Assembly: GCA_033065855.1 (NCBI GenBank)
Contig: JAVXUO010002032.1
Location: 186,001-250,000, forward strand
DNA from: Escallonia rubra
Lineage: Eukaryota > Streptophyta > Magnoliopsida > Escalloniales > Escalloniaceae
Length of the DNA stretch: 64,000 bases
Direction: 5' to 3'
Positions 12,173-22,730 of the stretch are shown here, piece by piece. Each line of letters opens with the position of its first letter. Position 1 is the first letter of the stretch. Position numbers and translations under genes: made by a program. The notes beneath the pieces were generated by a model that saw nothing but the letters and a program-made list of their open reading frames with translations, ran no database searches and was not told the DNA's origin.

Positions 12173-12436
12173 CTAACACTTTATAATGGTTGTCCCTTCG
12201 TCACTGATCCGAACGACCGGGGGTACATGCGGTGCTCCTCTATGACACTCAAATAGTCTTCCACAAATTTGATCTGTATTCGCCCGTTTTCTAGTCGTCT
12301 TAGTTCTAATACCGAAACCTATCGTTTTCGAATATGCTCTATAGTATGCTTCAACTTCGTCCAGTGTTTGAAAAACTTGACCCAAGTAAGGTGGATCAGA
12401 ACCTTCACAAAAATTATTTCCTCCAGTTGCATCCAT
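12173..12436 (-). pseudogene. FAR1/FHY3-type DNA-binding exon, remnant of a Mutator-like transposase
   Basis: An 87-codon frame on the minus strand reads as the start of a FAR1-family DNA-binding domain. It has an acidic lead-in, then VFQTLDEVEAYYRAYSKTIG and FGIRTKTTRKRA, and a Cys-containing CGRLFECHRG. This is the usual F-x-S/T-x-(D/E)EAYxFYxxYA...GF pattern of FAR1 proteins and of the N termini of MURA-like transposases. It ends at 12173 without the rest of the zinc-binding segment, the DDE core or a SWIM zinc finger, none of which is found toward 12015. It faces the PMD-Ulp1 gene. The likely reading is a leftover first exon of the element's former transposase. Confidence 0.6.
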
Positions 12437-12542
12437 ATTTATACTGAAATCTAAAACATAAAAATTATATCATTCTCAACAAGTCATAGAATTAAATAAA
12501 AATTATCTAAAAGTTAAGTGCGGGAAAAATTTGTAGGCAGGT

Positions 12543-14906
12543 AAAATTATCAAAATAGCCCCCGACGAGCGGCAAATTACCGAAATGCCCCCGGGGGTTC
12601 ATTATCACCCTAACGTCCCAAATCAGCTTGAAAACAACCTTTCAGGTGCTTTGCTTACATTTCTAGACTAAGAAGTCCTTTGAAAAATTTAACGCTGCAA
12701 AATTACGAAAATACCCCCCTCGGGGCTGCGAATTACCAAAATGCCCCTGGCATCGTAAAATCTGAAAAGTGCTTTGAAACGGGATTTTAAGCAGGAAAAA
12801 TCTCAAAAGTGCCTCAAAATGCTATTTTACGCTTCCTGAGTTCATCCTTGATCTAAAAAGTATTTTACGGATCTTTCGCGCAAAAATTGCGAACCGGTGT
12901 CCAAATCGAGCGCTTAAAAAGCCGTTCGGCCAAAAAAATAGCTAACGGCTTCGGAATGGTGCGAATGCCTGGGGAATGGAACTTCCCAACATCCTAGGAT
13001 TCTCATAAAAGTTTCGCGCGAAATCGCGCTAGCTTGGTATTTTAAATTAGACTGCGAAGGTACAAGGTTCCCCATATCAGTTGGCCCCTTTACCGTCTTT
13101 GGAAAAAAGTGAAATTTTTACCTGATACAGATCTTTTGANATTTTCTAGGGTCTCTGTTTTGTACTTTGGAAAAATCACGCTCTAGCTATTTTTTATAAA
13201 TTCGTGAAAAAACTGTCTAATTAAGTTTTCACCCCTAGCGACAATTACGCCCCCGAACCAGCTTCAAAACAACATTTCAGGTGGTTTACTTACATTTCTG
13301 GACTAAAAAGTCGTTTGAAAAACTTGGCGCGGGAAAATTACCAAAACACCCCTCGCGGGGTGGCAAATTACCAAAATGCCCCTGGCATTAGGAAAAATCT
13401 AAAAAGTGCCTGAAAATGCTATTTTACGCTTCCTGAGTTCATTCTTGATCTAAAAAGTATTTTATGGATCTTTCACGCAAAAATCGCAAACCGGTGTCCG
13501 GATCGAGCGCATAAAGGCCGTTCGGCCAAAAAAATAGCTAATGGCTTCGGAATGGCGCAAATTCCTGGGAAATGGAATTTCCCAACATCCTAGGGTTCTC
13601 ATAAAAGTTTCGCGCGAAATCGCGCTAGCTTGGTATTTTAAATTAGACTACGAAGTTACAAGGTTCCCCGTATCAGTTAGCCCCTTTACAGTCTTTGGAA
13701 AAATCTGCAATTTTTACTTGATACAGATCTTTTGAAAATAACTAAGGTCTCTTTTTTGCACTTTGGCAAAAACATGCTCTAACTATTTTTTATAAATTCA
13801 TGAAAAAACTGTCATTTTAACGACCTAAAAAATTGCTATTGTGGAATCTTTCGAGTGTAATACCTCGATTTGTAAAAACGTAATTTTGACGCCCTAAACA
13901 CGAATATTGTACTGTGGTAAGAACAATTTAAGCGTAACACAATTTAAACAATCAATTGGTAAGAACAAATTGAAAAATACTTACTTGTTTTAACTTGATA
14001 TATTTATGCAAAAAATCCACCGATCTTCTAGCGGTTATCCACCGATCTTCTAGCGTAAATTTTTTTGTTTGTATGTAGGTGAGATAGGGAGAATGAGGAG
14101 AGTGGAAGAAATGATCCGCGGAGGAGGGATTTTATAGAGAGAAAAGTGAGAGAAGAAGAGAAGAAAGAAGACTAGTCCGTGAGTGAACAGTAAGGAGGGG
14201 GAGGGGGGAATGACACGTGGGGGTGGGGGGTTCACGTGGTAATTACACGTGGGGGAAGGGGGGGGCTTCACGGGTGGGGGAAAGGACATAGGGGTGGGGG
14301 CCACGGGGTGGGGGTCACGGATGGAACAATGAAGATGCCAACCGCAACTATTTGTTGCGGTTAGGCTTAATTATGTGTGGGGGTGGGGGCCACGGGGGGA
14401 GGGGGTGGGGGCCACGGGGGAAGGACACACTCATTGCCAACCGCAACAAAGAGTTGCGGTTGGGGAAAGAAAAAGGAAAGAAAAAAAAAGGGAAAGAAGA
14501 AAGAAAGAAAAAGGAAAGAAGAAAGAAAAATTGCAATTGAAAAAAAGGTGAACCGCCCCCGGAGTGAAAAGACAATAAAGAAAAAAGAAAAGAAGAAAGA
14601 AAGAAAAAAAAAAGGAAAGAGGGGAGAAAGANAAAGGAAAGAGGGGGCCACGGGGGGGGGGGCAAGGGGGGTGGGGGTCACGGAAGGCAATAATGCCAAC
14701 CGCATGTGAGAGTTGCGGTTGGGCATTAATGCCCATTTTATCATGAGATTTTCATTTTCTCGTGAGTTTCTCGTGCCATTTTCTTCCTTTTTTCACCATT
14801 TCCGTCCTTTTTTCTCCACGTGTCGGCTGCCCTTCCCAACCGCTGCTCTTACCTGCGGTTCGGTGGGAAAATTGTTATTTTCCCACCGGTCGATAGGGAT
14901 CGGCCC

Positions 14907-14909
<3 letters not shown>
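12543..14909. repeat. Right terminal inverted repeat arm (2.4 kb)
   Basis: This is the reverse complement of the left arm. It has the paired 596-bp units (about 12543-13830), a mirrored purine-rich stretch, a shorter hairpin array (14340-14730) and the terminus GGGATCGGCCCCC. It is about 250 bp shorter than the left arm because hairpin units are missing. It contains the two N bases (about 13140 and 14632). Confidence 0.85.
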
Positions 14910-14944
<35 letters not shown>

Positions 14945-14948
<4 letters not shown>

Positions 14949-15086
14949 AGCTGATCCGTTGCTAGCGCTAGCAGCGCTAGGACCGTCCGCTATATAATGT
15001 AGCGGACGGTGAATTATCGTCCGCTACATTATATAGCGGACGGCAAAACAGCGATAGTAACGTGCTAGCGCTAGCAATGGATCACG

Positions 15087-15091
<5 letters not shown>
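14945..15091. mobile_element. 147-bp palindromic MITE between TA runs
   Basis: The ends are inverted: GGAGCTGATCCGTTGCTAGC on the left and, reversed, GTGATCCATTGCTAGC on the right. Each is followed by the self-complementary GCTAGCGCTAGC. The centre is a long perfect-looking palindrome built on GTCCGCTATATAATGTAGCG and its complement (about 14987-15043). It lies between AT runs at 14909-14944 and 15091-15153. The terminal GAGCTGATCC matches the neighbouring Mutator-like element, so it may be a deletion derivative of a related family. Confidence 0.75.

Positions 15092-15153
<62 letters not shown>
15091..15153. repeat. (TA)n microsatellite
   Basis: A run of about 30 TA units on the right of the small MITE. 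Open frames of alternating Tyr and Ile across it are meaningless. Confidence 0.95.
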
Positions 15154-15157
<4 letters not shown>

Positions 15158-15744
15158 CTATGTCATAGAGAACTTCTTTATGGCATCGAACCAAAAAGAA
15201 TTTATGCCCTCATAGCAATTCTAAATGAAATAGTTCATTATTAACTTCATTTTTTTAAGTATTACAAACTGTAATTGTCATTTTCTTATACCCAACTGTC
15301 ACCATCATCGCCAGAGCACGGCGGCAGTGGCGAGGAAGCAAGATCGAATTGAAATACAAACAACCTCCCCCCCCCCCCCCCCACCCCCACCCCCCCACCC
15401 CATATAGTCCTTGAATCCCACCGGCGTCTGATCCTGCCGGTGGTTTCAAAGGCGGAGCTCCTGCCTGATCGGGGGGGGGGGGGGGGCGGCCACGACACCA
15501 CCCAACTTTTTGGATTTTTTTTAGTTATTTATAATTAAAACTCATATTTTACATATTTACAAAAATGCCATTATATCGTGCCTAATTGATTAGGGTTTTT
15601 TTTTTGTTGTATTCTTTATTCTTTGTGTCACCGGCCGTCAGAATCTTTTCCTTCTCATTCTTCATTCTTTCAAATCCTAAATTTCAAATCTCCGGATTAC
15701 GAAAAAATACGAATTGATCAAGGTGAGTTCTTTTGTTTGTAGTT

Positions 15745-16022
15745 TAATTCTTGGAGTATTAACAAATTCAATAGTTACGCTAATTATCGTATTAATGTAT
15801 TCAATTGTTACGCTATTTTAATAGTTACGCTATTCATTAGTTTAATTCTTATAGTATTAACGTATTCAATAGTTACGCTATTTCAATAGTTACGCTATTT
15901 CAATAGTTACGCTATTCGTTAGTTTAATTCTCGTAGTATTAACGTATTCAATAGTTATGAAAAAACACGAACTGAGCAATTTACTATACAATTACCGTGC
16001 TCAATAGTTACGCTAATTATAA
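15745..16022. repeat. 17-bp tandem repeats (TCAATAGTTACGCTATT) upstream of the hAT transposase
   Basis: The motif TCAATAGTTACGCTA(TT/AT) occurs about eight times, some back to back. Larger blocks repeat GTTTAATTCTxxTAGTATTAA at 15740, 15838 and 15920. It occupies the 5' leader or intron region of the transposase gene, where subterminal transposase-binding repeats are common in hAT elements. That role is inference. Confidence 0.75.
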
Positions 16023-18521
16023 TATGCTTATTTTTGTAGATGAGAAATCAAAGTCATGCACAATTGATTCTTTCTTTCAAACAAAAAATGTTAGCACTAA
16101 CAATATTGATGAACGACTTCCTCCAACCAAGAATGTTCATGATGATAACATTGTCGCACCAATTCCTAATCTTGCTACTGACGTTGAGATTCCGAGTCCG
16201 GAAGGTCGCCCGAAAAAATCTCCAAGACTTGAAAGTACGAACGTTAGCAATGATTTTGAGCGTGATCCAGGATTGCGGCCACAAATATGGGAATATCCTG
16301 CCGATCAACGTGATGAAATTCGACGAAGATATATCAATGTCGGTCCATATCAGTGCATACTTTCTTCATATCCAAAATTTGGACCAGTAAGTAATCCTCG
16401 TCGCTTTCAATCTTCGTGGTTTGAATTATTTAAATCATGGTTAGAGTATTCTCCTACAAAGGATGCAGCCTTTTGTTTGCCTTGTTTTCTCTTTAATAAG
16501 CTGGGGGCAAATTCTGGACAAAGTGCATTTACTATTGAGGGATTTAGAAGTTGGAGAAAAGTTAGGAACGGAAAAGATTATGTTTTTCTAAATCATGTGG
16601 GAAGTGATCCCAATTTGTGTCATAGAAGCGCTCAAAAAGCTTGCGAAGATTTAATGAATCAACCTCAGCACATACAACAACAGTTTGATAAATGCACTTC
16701 TCAGCAAATAGAAGCCAATCGATTGCGACTAAGAGCATCAATTGATGCCGTTCTATATCTCACGTTGCAAGGATATGCACTTAGAGGTCATGATGAGAGT
16801 ATAAATTCAAAAAATCGTGGAAACTTTATCGAATTGGTGAAGAGATTTGCTAGGTATAATGCGAATGTTGCAGATGTTGTTTTAGATAAAGCCCCTCTAA
16901 ATGCTTCTTACACATCACCGATGATCCAAAAACAAATCTTACATGTTGTATCAAAGAAAGTGAGACGAGCAATTTCCAAAGAAATTAGTGACGCAAAGTT
17001 TTGTGTACTTGTTGATGAAGCTCGCGATGAGTCAAAAAAAGAGCAGATGGCAATTATTTTGAGATTTGTGGATAGTGATGGCCTTCTTCAGGAGCGTTTT
17101 TTTGGTCTTGTTCATGTTTCAGACACCAAGGCCTTAACATTAAAGAATGAATTATTTTCACTTCTTTCTCATGAGGATATTAACATCCACAACATCAGAG
17201 GCCAAGGATATGATGTGGCAAGTAACATGCGAGGAGAATTTAATGATTTACAGGCTTTAGTAGCTAAAGAATGTCCATATGCTTACTATGTCCATTGCTT
17301 TGCACATCGTTTGCAACTAGCATTAGTTGCAGTGTCTAAAGATATTGATCAAATTCAAGACTTCTTTGACACATTAACTCTTATTGTCAACTCAGTTGGT
17401 GCTTCTTGTAAGCGTGTTGATGAGTTAAAAGCTGCTCAAGCTAGTGAAATTGCAGAATTGATTGCTATTGATGAGCTTGAAACTGGTACTGGGTTAAACC
17501 AAATTGGCACTTTACAAAGAGCTGGTCGTTGGAGTTCATTTGAAAGCTATTTCAAGCTTGATGAAACTGTTCAACGCAACTAGTGTGGTTTTAAGTACCA
17601 TTGGTGATGTATGAGATACTTCTAAGCAACGTTTGCAGGCAAATGCGGCTTATGAAAGTCTAAATTCTTTTAAGTTTGTGTTGATCTTGCATCTTATGAA
17701 AGCGATTTTTAAAATCACTGTAGTTCTTTGTCAAGCTTTACAACAACAGTCACAAGACATTCTTAATGCCATGCACCTTGTTTTAACCACCAAAGCACTT
17801 ATTCAAAAGTTGAGAGATGATGGATGGGAAGAGTTGCTCATCACTGTGAAAAAAAAATTGTGAGCGTCATGGAATAAATGTCCCAGATATGACTGTTATT
17901 TTTGTTGGAAGAAAGGGTAAAGCTCGTGATAAATCAGTTGCAATTAGTGTTGAGCAGTTTTATCGAGTGAATATATTTATTGCTGCAATTGTTTTCCAAT
18001 TGAAGGAGCTGAATTATAAATTTAACGACTATTCAGTAGAGCTACTTACTCTCAGTTCTGCGTTGGATCCTAGAGAAATACATCAACATTTAAGAAGTGA
18101 AGATCGTTGCATGCTTGTTGACAAGTTTTATCCTGAAGACTTTACTGAGCAAGAAAAACTGCACTTGAAGATGGAGTTACAACATTATAAGCTCGATGTT
18201 GCTCAACATCCTGATTTTTGTCTTTTGTCAACTATATCTGAGCTTTCTCCATGGCTTGTGAAGACCAAGAAATCAATGATCTATCCACTTATTAGTAGGT
18301 TGGTCAGGTTTGTACTTACTCTTCCGGTATCTACTGCAACTACTGAACGAGCATTTTCGGCTATGAAGATGGTCAAAACTCAACTCCAAAATAAGATGGA
18401 TGATAATTTTCTCACGAATTCTTTGATTGTGCACATTGAGAAAGATATTGTGGAAACGTTTACTATAGACTCGATCATTGATGATTTTCGTGACTATAAA
18501 GAATGTCGAGTTCTGCTTTAA
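16023..18521 (+). pseudogene. hAT-family transposase (TTF zinc finger, DUF4371, dimerisation domain), frame-broken
   Basis: The 5' frame (to 17583) has the TIDSFFQTK start, a TTF-type zinc finger (SSWFELFKSWLEYS, then DAAFCLPCFLFN) and a DUF4371-like catalytic region. The latter includes KFCVLVDEARDESKKEQMAI and NIRGQGYDVASNM, both typical of plant ZMYM1-like hAT transposases. The 3' frame (17889-18521) ends with the C-terminal dimerisation motif LPVSTATTERAFSAMKMVKT. At least three lesions separate them: a frameshift at about 17545-17575, an in-frame TGA at 17612-17614, and a frameshift in a run of nine A's at about 17849. A splice acceptor TTTTGTAG precedes 16041, so an upstream exon may exist. 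The whole family length is covered, but no intact product can be made. Confidence 0.8.
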
Positions 18522-18718
18522 CTATCAATGTATAGAGTTACTTTTTTTGTTTTGTGAAACATTGATGAACTACTTTTAATCTTAGTGTCTTTTATTTTTC
18601 ATGGTTTATGTAAACTTGAACCTTCTTCATTCATTTAGTTAGTCATCAAATTTTTTATGTCTTTTTTGCGCCCCCCCCCCCCCCTCAAATTAGACTTTCT
18701 AGATCCGTCCCTGGTATT

Positions 18719-19336
18719 TGATGATAGTGATTTTCTGCTTCTCGCCGGCGGTCGATCAGGACCTCAGCGGATACATTCAAGATATCATTGGCATCTATCT
18801 CTAAGCATGCCTTGATCTTTTAAACACCCCTCAGGGGCAGGAGGAAAGCTAAAGTAAGTAATTAAACTCACCCAACTAGTTGTTGTTTTTGGTTCTTGTC
18901 CTTTCACCTTCAAACATTCCAATGAATACATGAGTTTGGTTCACTTTCGGTGCTAAAGATTTTCTCCTCTTGGTGCATCATCTCATGAACCATCTCATGA
19001 GATGGTGACGTCTAATAGCACCATCTCATGAACCCTCCCATCCATTATAGCAGCCAGAGCAGTAGCATCATAGGCTTCGGCCTCATCTTGGTTGATGCTC
19101 TTACACAGCTCCTTACCATGGAAAAAATCCTACAGAATTTGTTGCACTTTTGGGATTCTTGTAAACCCACCAACAAGAACCACTTCGTGAACCATGGTCT
19201 TAATCATTTTGGCATCTCTCAAACGATGCTCAACGCGCTCGAGGCAATTTCTAAAGAGATCCATGTTAAGCTCATCGAACCTGGCTTAGTGACTTGCGTA
19301 ATGGTCGAAAGGAAATCAATTTCCTCACACAAAAGA
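18719..19336 (-). pseudogene. HSP70 fragment (substrate-binding and late ATPase region), antisense
   Basis: Reversed, this stretch matches the HSP70 copy at 1864-3491 over its nucleotides of about 2535-3170, from the Glu-Ile-Asp segment before TRARFEELN to the NVSAE...KITIT region. The match is close, including rare wording such as [12 protein letters not shown] when the + strand is read. About 75 bp corresponding to copy 1 at about 2840-2925 is replaced by a short duplication of CATCTCATGA (about 18977-19020). Both ends are cut: the hAT end lies at 18713 and the LRR-capture element begins at 19345. It is a dead fragment, closer to the first HSP70 copy than to the one at 37-40 kb. Confidence 0.85.
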
Positions 19337-19344
19337 TTAATTTT

Positions 19345-20572
19345 AGGATTAAATACACGTTAGTACCTGAAAGTAACTTGAAGTTTCACATAAGGGTCCA
19401 AAAGTGTATTTTTTAAACACAAGGGTCTATAATTTCATTTCGCGATAAATAAAGAATTCTGTCCGAATTTCTAACTTTCTAGGCAAAACCATCAGGAGCA
19501 AAATTGTCCGATCAGGTTTAATTTTTTCTCTTCTCTTTTTCAATTTTTCACTTCTTGAAGAAGCTAAGTACTTCAGTCCGGCCACCGCCGGCAATATTCT
19601 GCCGATAACTCCTTTGCCTTGCAATGACATATCCCCCACCTTATTGTGTGCACGCCACGCCCTCGAATGAGCCACTGCAGGGGTCGCTGGTCCATGATGT
19701 GAGGTACTTGTTTTTAGGGTCCAGAGAGGACTTTATTTCCATTAATAGAGCTCTCAGCTCGACATTTCCACAAACCGTTGGCGTGCTGGAAATTAGTGTG
19801 AGAAGAAAAATGAGAAAAATAGCATGATTGGAAGTACCCATTTCTGGGTTTTTAGCAGAATACCCAAAGAAGCTAATATATCTTTGTTCTCTAAAATTAC
19901 AGGAGGGAGAATGTAGAAATTATATTCTTTTTTGCGAGAGACTACTAAGAAGGTGGGTGCCGTGTACGAATCCACAATCGGCGCAACCACCAGATCGACT
20001 GGCTCTCTACCACCGGCGTAGATCCGTCGCCGACCTCCATGAAGGCCATACCACTGCCACGATCAGCATCAACCACTGCTGGTGAACCTTGCTATCGACC
20101 GATCTATCAAAGAGGACCCATGACGGTCGGTGAGGAACCAGATCCTCACCACCGCGCTGTTGCCCCCTACGGCTTACCGTCACAGAAAAATATAAAGGAA
20201 GAGGGTCGTTCAAGCCAGACCCCAGATTTTCCACTACAATGGCACCTTCTCCGGCGACCGATCAACATCCACCATGATCAGCACACGCATCGCCGGTGAC
20301 CGACTCCTTTATTTTTCCTTCCCCCTCCCCCCTTCTTCCCCTCACACATGTGTTATAGTTTTCAAGAATACGTGGGATTAAACGAGAGCTTGAAAAAAAT
20401 TGGGTTTGACAAAATTGTCCCTAACGATTTTGTCTAGAACGTTAGATATTTGGACAGAAGTCCTTATTTATTGCGAAATTAAAATTATAAACCCTTATGT
20501 GTAGAAAATAAAATTTTGGACCTCTGGTGAGACTTCAGAGTACTTTTAGGATACTAACTTGTATTTTAACCT
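19345..20572. mobile_element. 1.23-kb element with ~170-bp TIRs and 8-bp target duplication, carrying captured gene DNA
   Basis: The ends AGGATTAAATACACGTTAGT and, reversed, AGGTTAAAATACAAGTTAGT start imperfect inverted repeats of about 170 bp (19345-19515 and 20400-20572). These share AAGGGT(C/T)TATAATTT and AATAAATAA. The 8 bp TTAATTTT flanks both sides (19337-19344 and 20573-20580). The interior is not transposase but host-like DNA, including the 5' end of an LRR receptor kinase gene. Long TIRs, an 8-bp duplication and captured gene DNA fit a Pack-TYPE element (Pack-MULE or hAT). I cannot tell which superfamily moved it. Confidence 0.75.
19560..19841 (-). pseudogene. Captured 5' end of an LRR receptor-like kinase gene
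   Basis: The minus-strand frame starts ATGGGTACTTCC. It encodes a hydrophobic signal peptide (about residues 5-24) ending near TVCGN, then an LRRNT_2 cap with ELRALLMEIKSSLDP and a Cys pair in DPCSGSFEGVAC. A small indel then shifts the frame, and the next frame reads the start of the first leucine-rich repeat (KVGDMSLQGKGVIGRI, then AGLKYL). The fragment ends there and the TIR begins. Upstream on the minus strand, about 19842-19990 looks like captured 5' leader. No kinase domain is present. The frame break and truncation make it a non-functional transduplicate of a gene elsewhere. Confidence 0.75.
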
Positions 20573-20796
20573 TTAATTTTACGCTACACCTCATACTTAT
20601 GGGTCAATTGTACCCAGCACCCTATGATTCTAAAATTGGCACTCATCACCAAAATTTTAAAACTCTTCACTCCCATCACCAAATGACGTCAAAATGTATT
20701 TTGACCACATGTCTGTTAGTTTTTAAGGGGCAAAATGGTTGGTTCGGTTATTGTGTCCCAGATGGCATCCATGTGGCATCTAGATGGCATCCTACG

Positions 20797-21265
20797 TGTT
20801 GTGGCCAAAAACTGACCGAGACCGAACGAGCGTCGGCTGGGACCAAATGAGCACGCGAGCAGACCTGCAAAGCACAACACGAACAAACGGTGACGCGCCG
20901 GGACCCCCGGAGGGGGCTCCGGCGGGGAGTCTTCGATGCTTGAGTCAGTAAGCAATTTTAGAGAGAATATCTGAATATATTAGATAATCAGAACTTACCC
21001 TTTTCTCCATTTTTCACTTCCATTTTATAGGAATGTCTTAAAGGGCCCCTTACTTAATGGGGAGTTTCTAGCTTTTATGGGGAGTTCACAAAATGGGAGA
21101 GTGGGAGAGTTCACAAAATTCATGGGTGATTATTGCCCATAATGGGAGAGTGGGAGAGTGGGTAAATGCCACTTCCCATCTCTTCAAGAGTCATGGGGTG
21201 GTTTCGAAACTCTCTGGTGGCGACACGTGTCGCTTTCCCACATGTGTATATTTTTACCCATATCA
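20797..21265 (-). repeat. LTR of the LARD-like element (3' LTR in element orientation)
   Basis: Starts TGTTGTGGCC and ends CCCATATCA on the + strand. By eye it differs from the other LTR at about a dozen positions, all in the first ~150 bp, while the last ~320 bp is identical. A purine tract lies immediately outside at 21266-21280. Confidence 0.9.
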
Positions 21266-21649
21266 TTTGCCCCCCATTCCATGTTCTTTTTGAGAAAGAA
21301 TGTGGAAGCAGGATAATTCAATTAGCATCGAATTTCAGACTTTATTAAGGGATGCTCCGCGTTAGAAATTTAAACCAAAAGTGATATATATCTCTCATTG
21401 GTAGAGTAGAGTGCAGAAACTTTTGGTTTGGCAAAGGCATGCTTGCCTACCCGGCCTGCCGAATTCAGGCTTAGAAGGGCTCGCCTATTCGATTGGCAGC
21501 GTAGAGGCCTTAAACGTGCTTGCCTACTCGGGTAGCTGAGTAGAGAGCACGGATGTAGTCTTTTGCTTAGGTGGTCGAGTACAGTCTTAAAGGAGCTTAT
21601 CTGCTGGCTGCGCGAGCAGAGAGACAGACTAATGTGCTGGTCACCTCGG

Positions 21650-22730
21650 CTTAGAGGCTTAGGAGACTCTGAAGGCGCTCGTCTGCTCGGCTTGGCGAGA
21701 TGACTCTAATGTGTTTGTCTGCTCGGCTAGAGCAGATGCATGGGTCTAATGCGTTCGTCTGCTCGGCAGAGGTTTAGACCAAAAGAGCTCATCTACTCGA
21801 CTAGAGTAGAGGTATGGGTCTGTGCGCTCGTCTGCTCGGCAGAGGCTAAGACCAAAGGAGCTCGTCTACTCGGCTAGAGCAGAGGCATGGGTCTGTGCGC
21901 TCGTCTGCCCGGCAGAGGCTAAGACCAAAGGAGCTCGTCTACTCGACTAGAGCAGAGGCATGGGTCTGTGCGCTCGTCTGCTCGGCAGAGGCTAAGACCA
22001 AAGATGCTCGTCTACTCGGCTAGAGCAGAGGCATGGGTCTGTGCGCTCGTCTGCTCGGCAGAGGCTAAGACCAAAGATGCTCGTCTACTCGGCTAGAGCA
22101 GAGGCATGGGTCTGTGCGCTCGTCTGCTCGGCAGAGGCTAAGACCAAAGATGCTCGTCTACTCGTCCAGAGGAGAGGCATGGGTCTGTGCGCTCGTCTGC
22201 TCGGCAGAGGCTAAGACCAAAGATGCTCGTCTACTCGTCCAGAGGAGAGGCATGGGTCTGTGCGCTCGTCTGCTCGGCAGAGGCTAAGACCAAAGACGCT
22301 CGTCTACTCGGCCAGACGAGAGGCCCGGGTCGGCGCGCTCGTCTGCTCGGCAGAGGATAAGACCAAAGATGCTCGTCTACTCGTCCAGAGGAGAGGCATG
22401 GGTCTGTGCGCTCGTCTGCTCGGCAGAGGCTAAGACCAAAGATGCTCGTCTACTCGTCCAGAGGAGAGGCATGGGTCTGTGCGCTCGTCTGCTCGGCAGA
22501 GGCTAAGACCAAAGATGCTCGTCTACTCGTCCAGAGGAGAGGTATGGGTCTGTGCGCTCGTCTGCTCGGCAGAGGCTAAGACCAAAGATGCTCGTCTACT
22601 CGTCCAGAGGAGAGGCATGGGTCTGTGCGCTCGTCTGCCCGGCAGAGGCTAAGACCAAAGAAGCTCGTCTGCTCAGCAGAGGCTAAGACCAAAGGTGCTC
22701 GTCTACTCAGCTAGGTGAGTAAAGGCAGAT
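21650..22730. repeat. 73-bp tandem array inside the LARD-like element
   Basis: About 14 units of 73 bp. Each combines GCTCGTCTGCTCGGCAGAGG with CTAAGACCAAAGATGCTCGT and an AGAGGCATGGGTCTGTGCG tail. Spacing is exactly 73 bp where checked (22141 to 22214). The period is not a multiple of three, and stop codons interrupt all frames, so it is not coding. Looser relatives of the unit extend outward (about 21430-21650 and 22730-23260). Confidence 0.9.

Larger units (their letters stand above)
5821..14909. mobile_element. Mutator-like element, 9.1 kb, long inverted repeats, PMD-Ulp1 cargo
   Basis: The ends are inverted copies of one another: the left arm (5821-8441) matches the reverse complement of the right arm (12543-14909) through hairpin repeats, polypyrimidine tracts and 596-bp sub-repeats. 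The outermost bases are AGGGGCTGATCCCC and, reversed, GGGGGCCGATCCC. Inside are a spliced plant-mobile-domain/Ulp1 gene (+), a 168-bp tandem array and a FAR1-type DNA-binding exon (-). FAR1-type domains occur at the N terminus of many Mutator-like transposases, and Ulp1-like genes are known cargo of plant Mutator-like elements, for example the Kaonashi group. That is why I assign this superfamily. No MuDR-type DDE catalytic core is present, so the copy looks non-autonomous. Both sides are TA repeats, so the target duplication cannot be read. Confidence 0.75.
15447..18713 (+). mobile_element. hAT-type transposon with decayed DUF4371/TTF transposase
   Basis: Probable left end CAAAGGCGGAGCTC at 15447. 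The right end ATCCGTCCCTG reads, reversed, CAGGGACGGATCT. Each end is followed 24-29 bp inward by a mirrored 16-bp G or C run (15471-15486 and 18671-18684), which supports these termini. CAGGG(A/G)CGGA is a familiar plant hAT terminus. The expected 8-bp target duplication is not clean: GGTGGTTT on the left, GTATTTGA on the right. The interior holds a 17-bp repeat array and a broken transposase gene. Confidence 0.6.

Noticed and set aside
15286..15501. Gly/Pro-rich frames across C and G runs
   Set aside because: Homopolymer artefacts at the edge of the hAT element.
21650..22730. Regularly spaced repeats resembling a CRISPR array
   Set aside because: The units are contiguous 73-bp tandem repeats without unique spacers, inside a plant retroelement; no cas genes.
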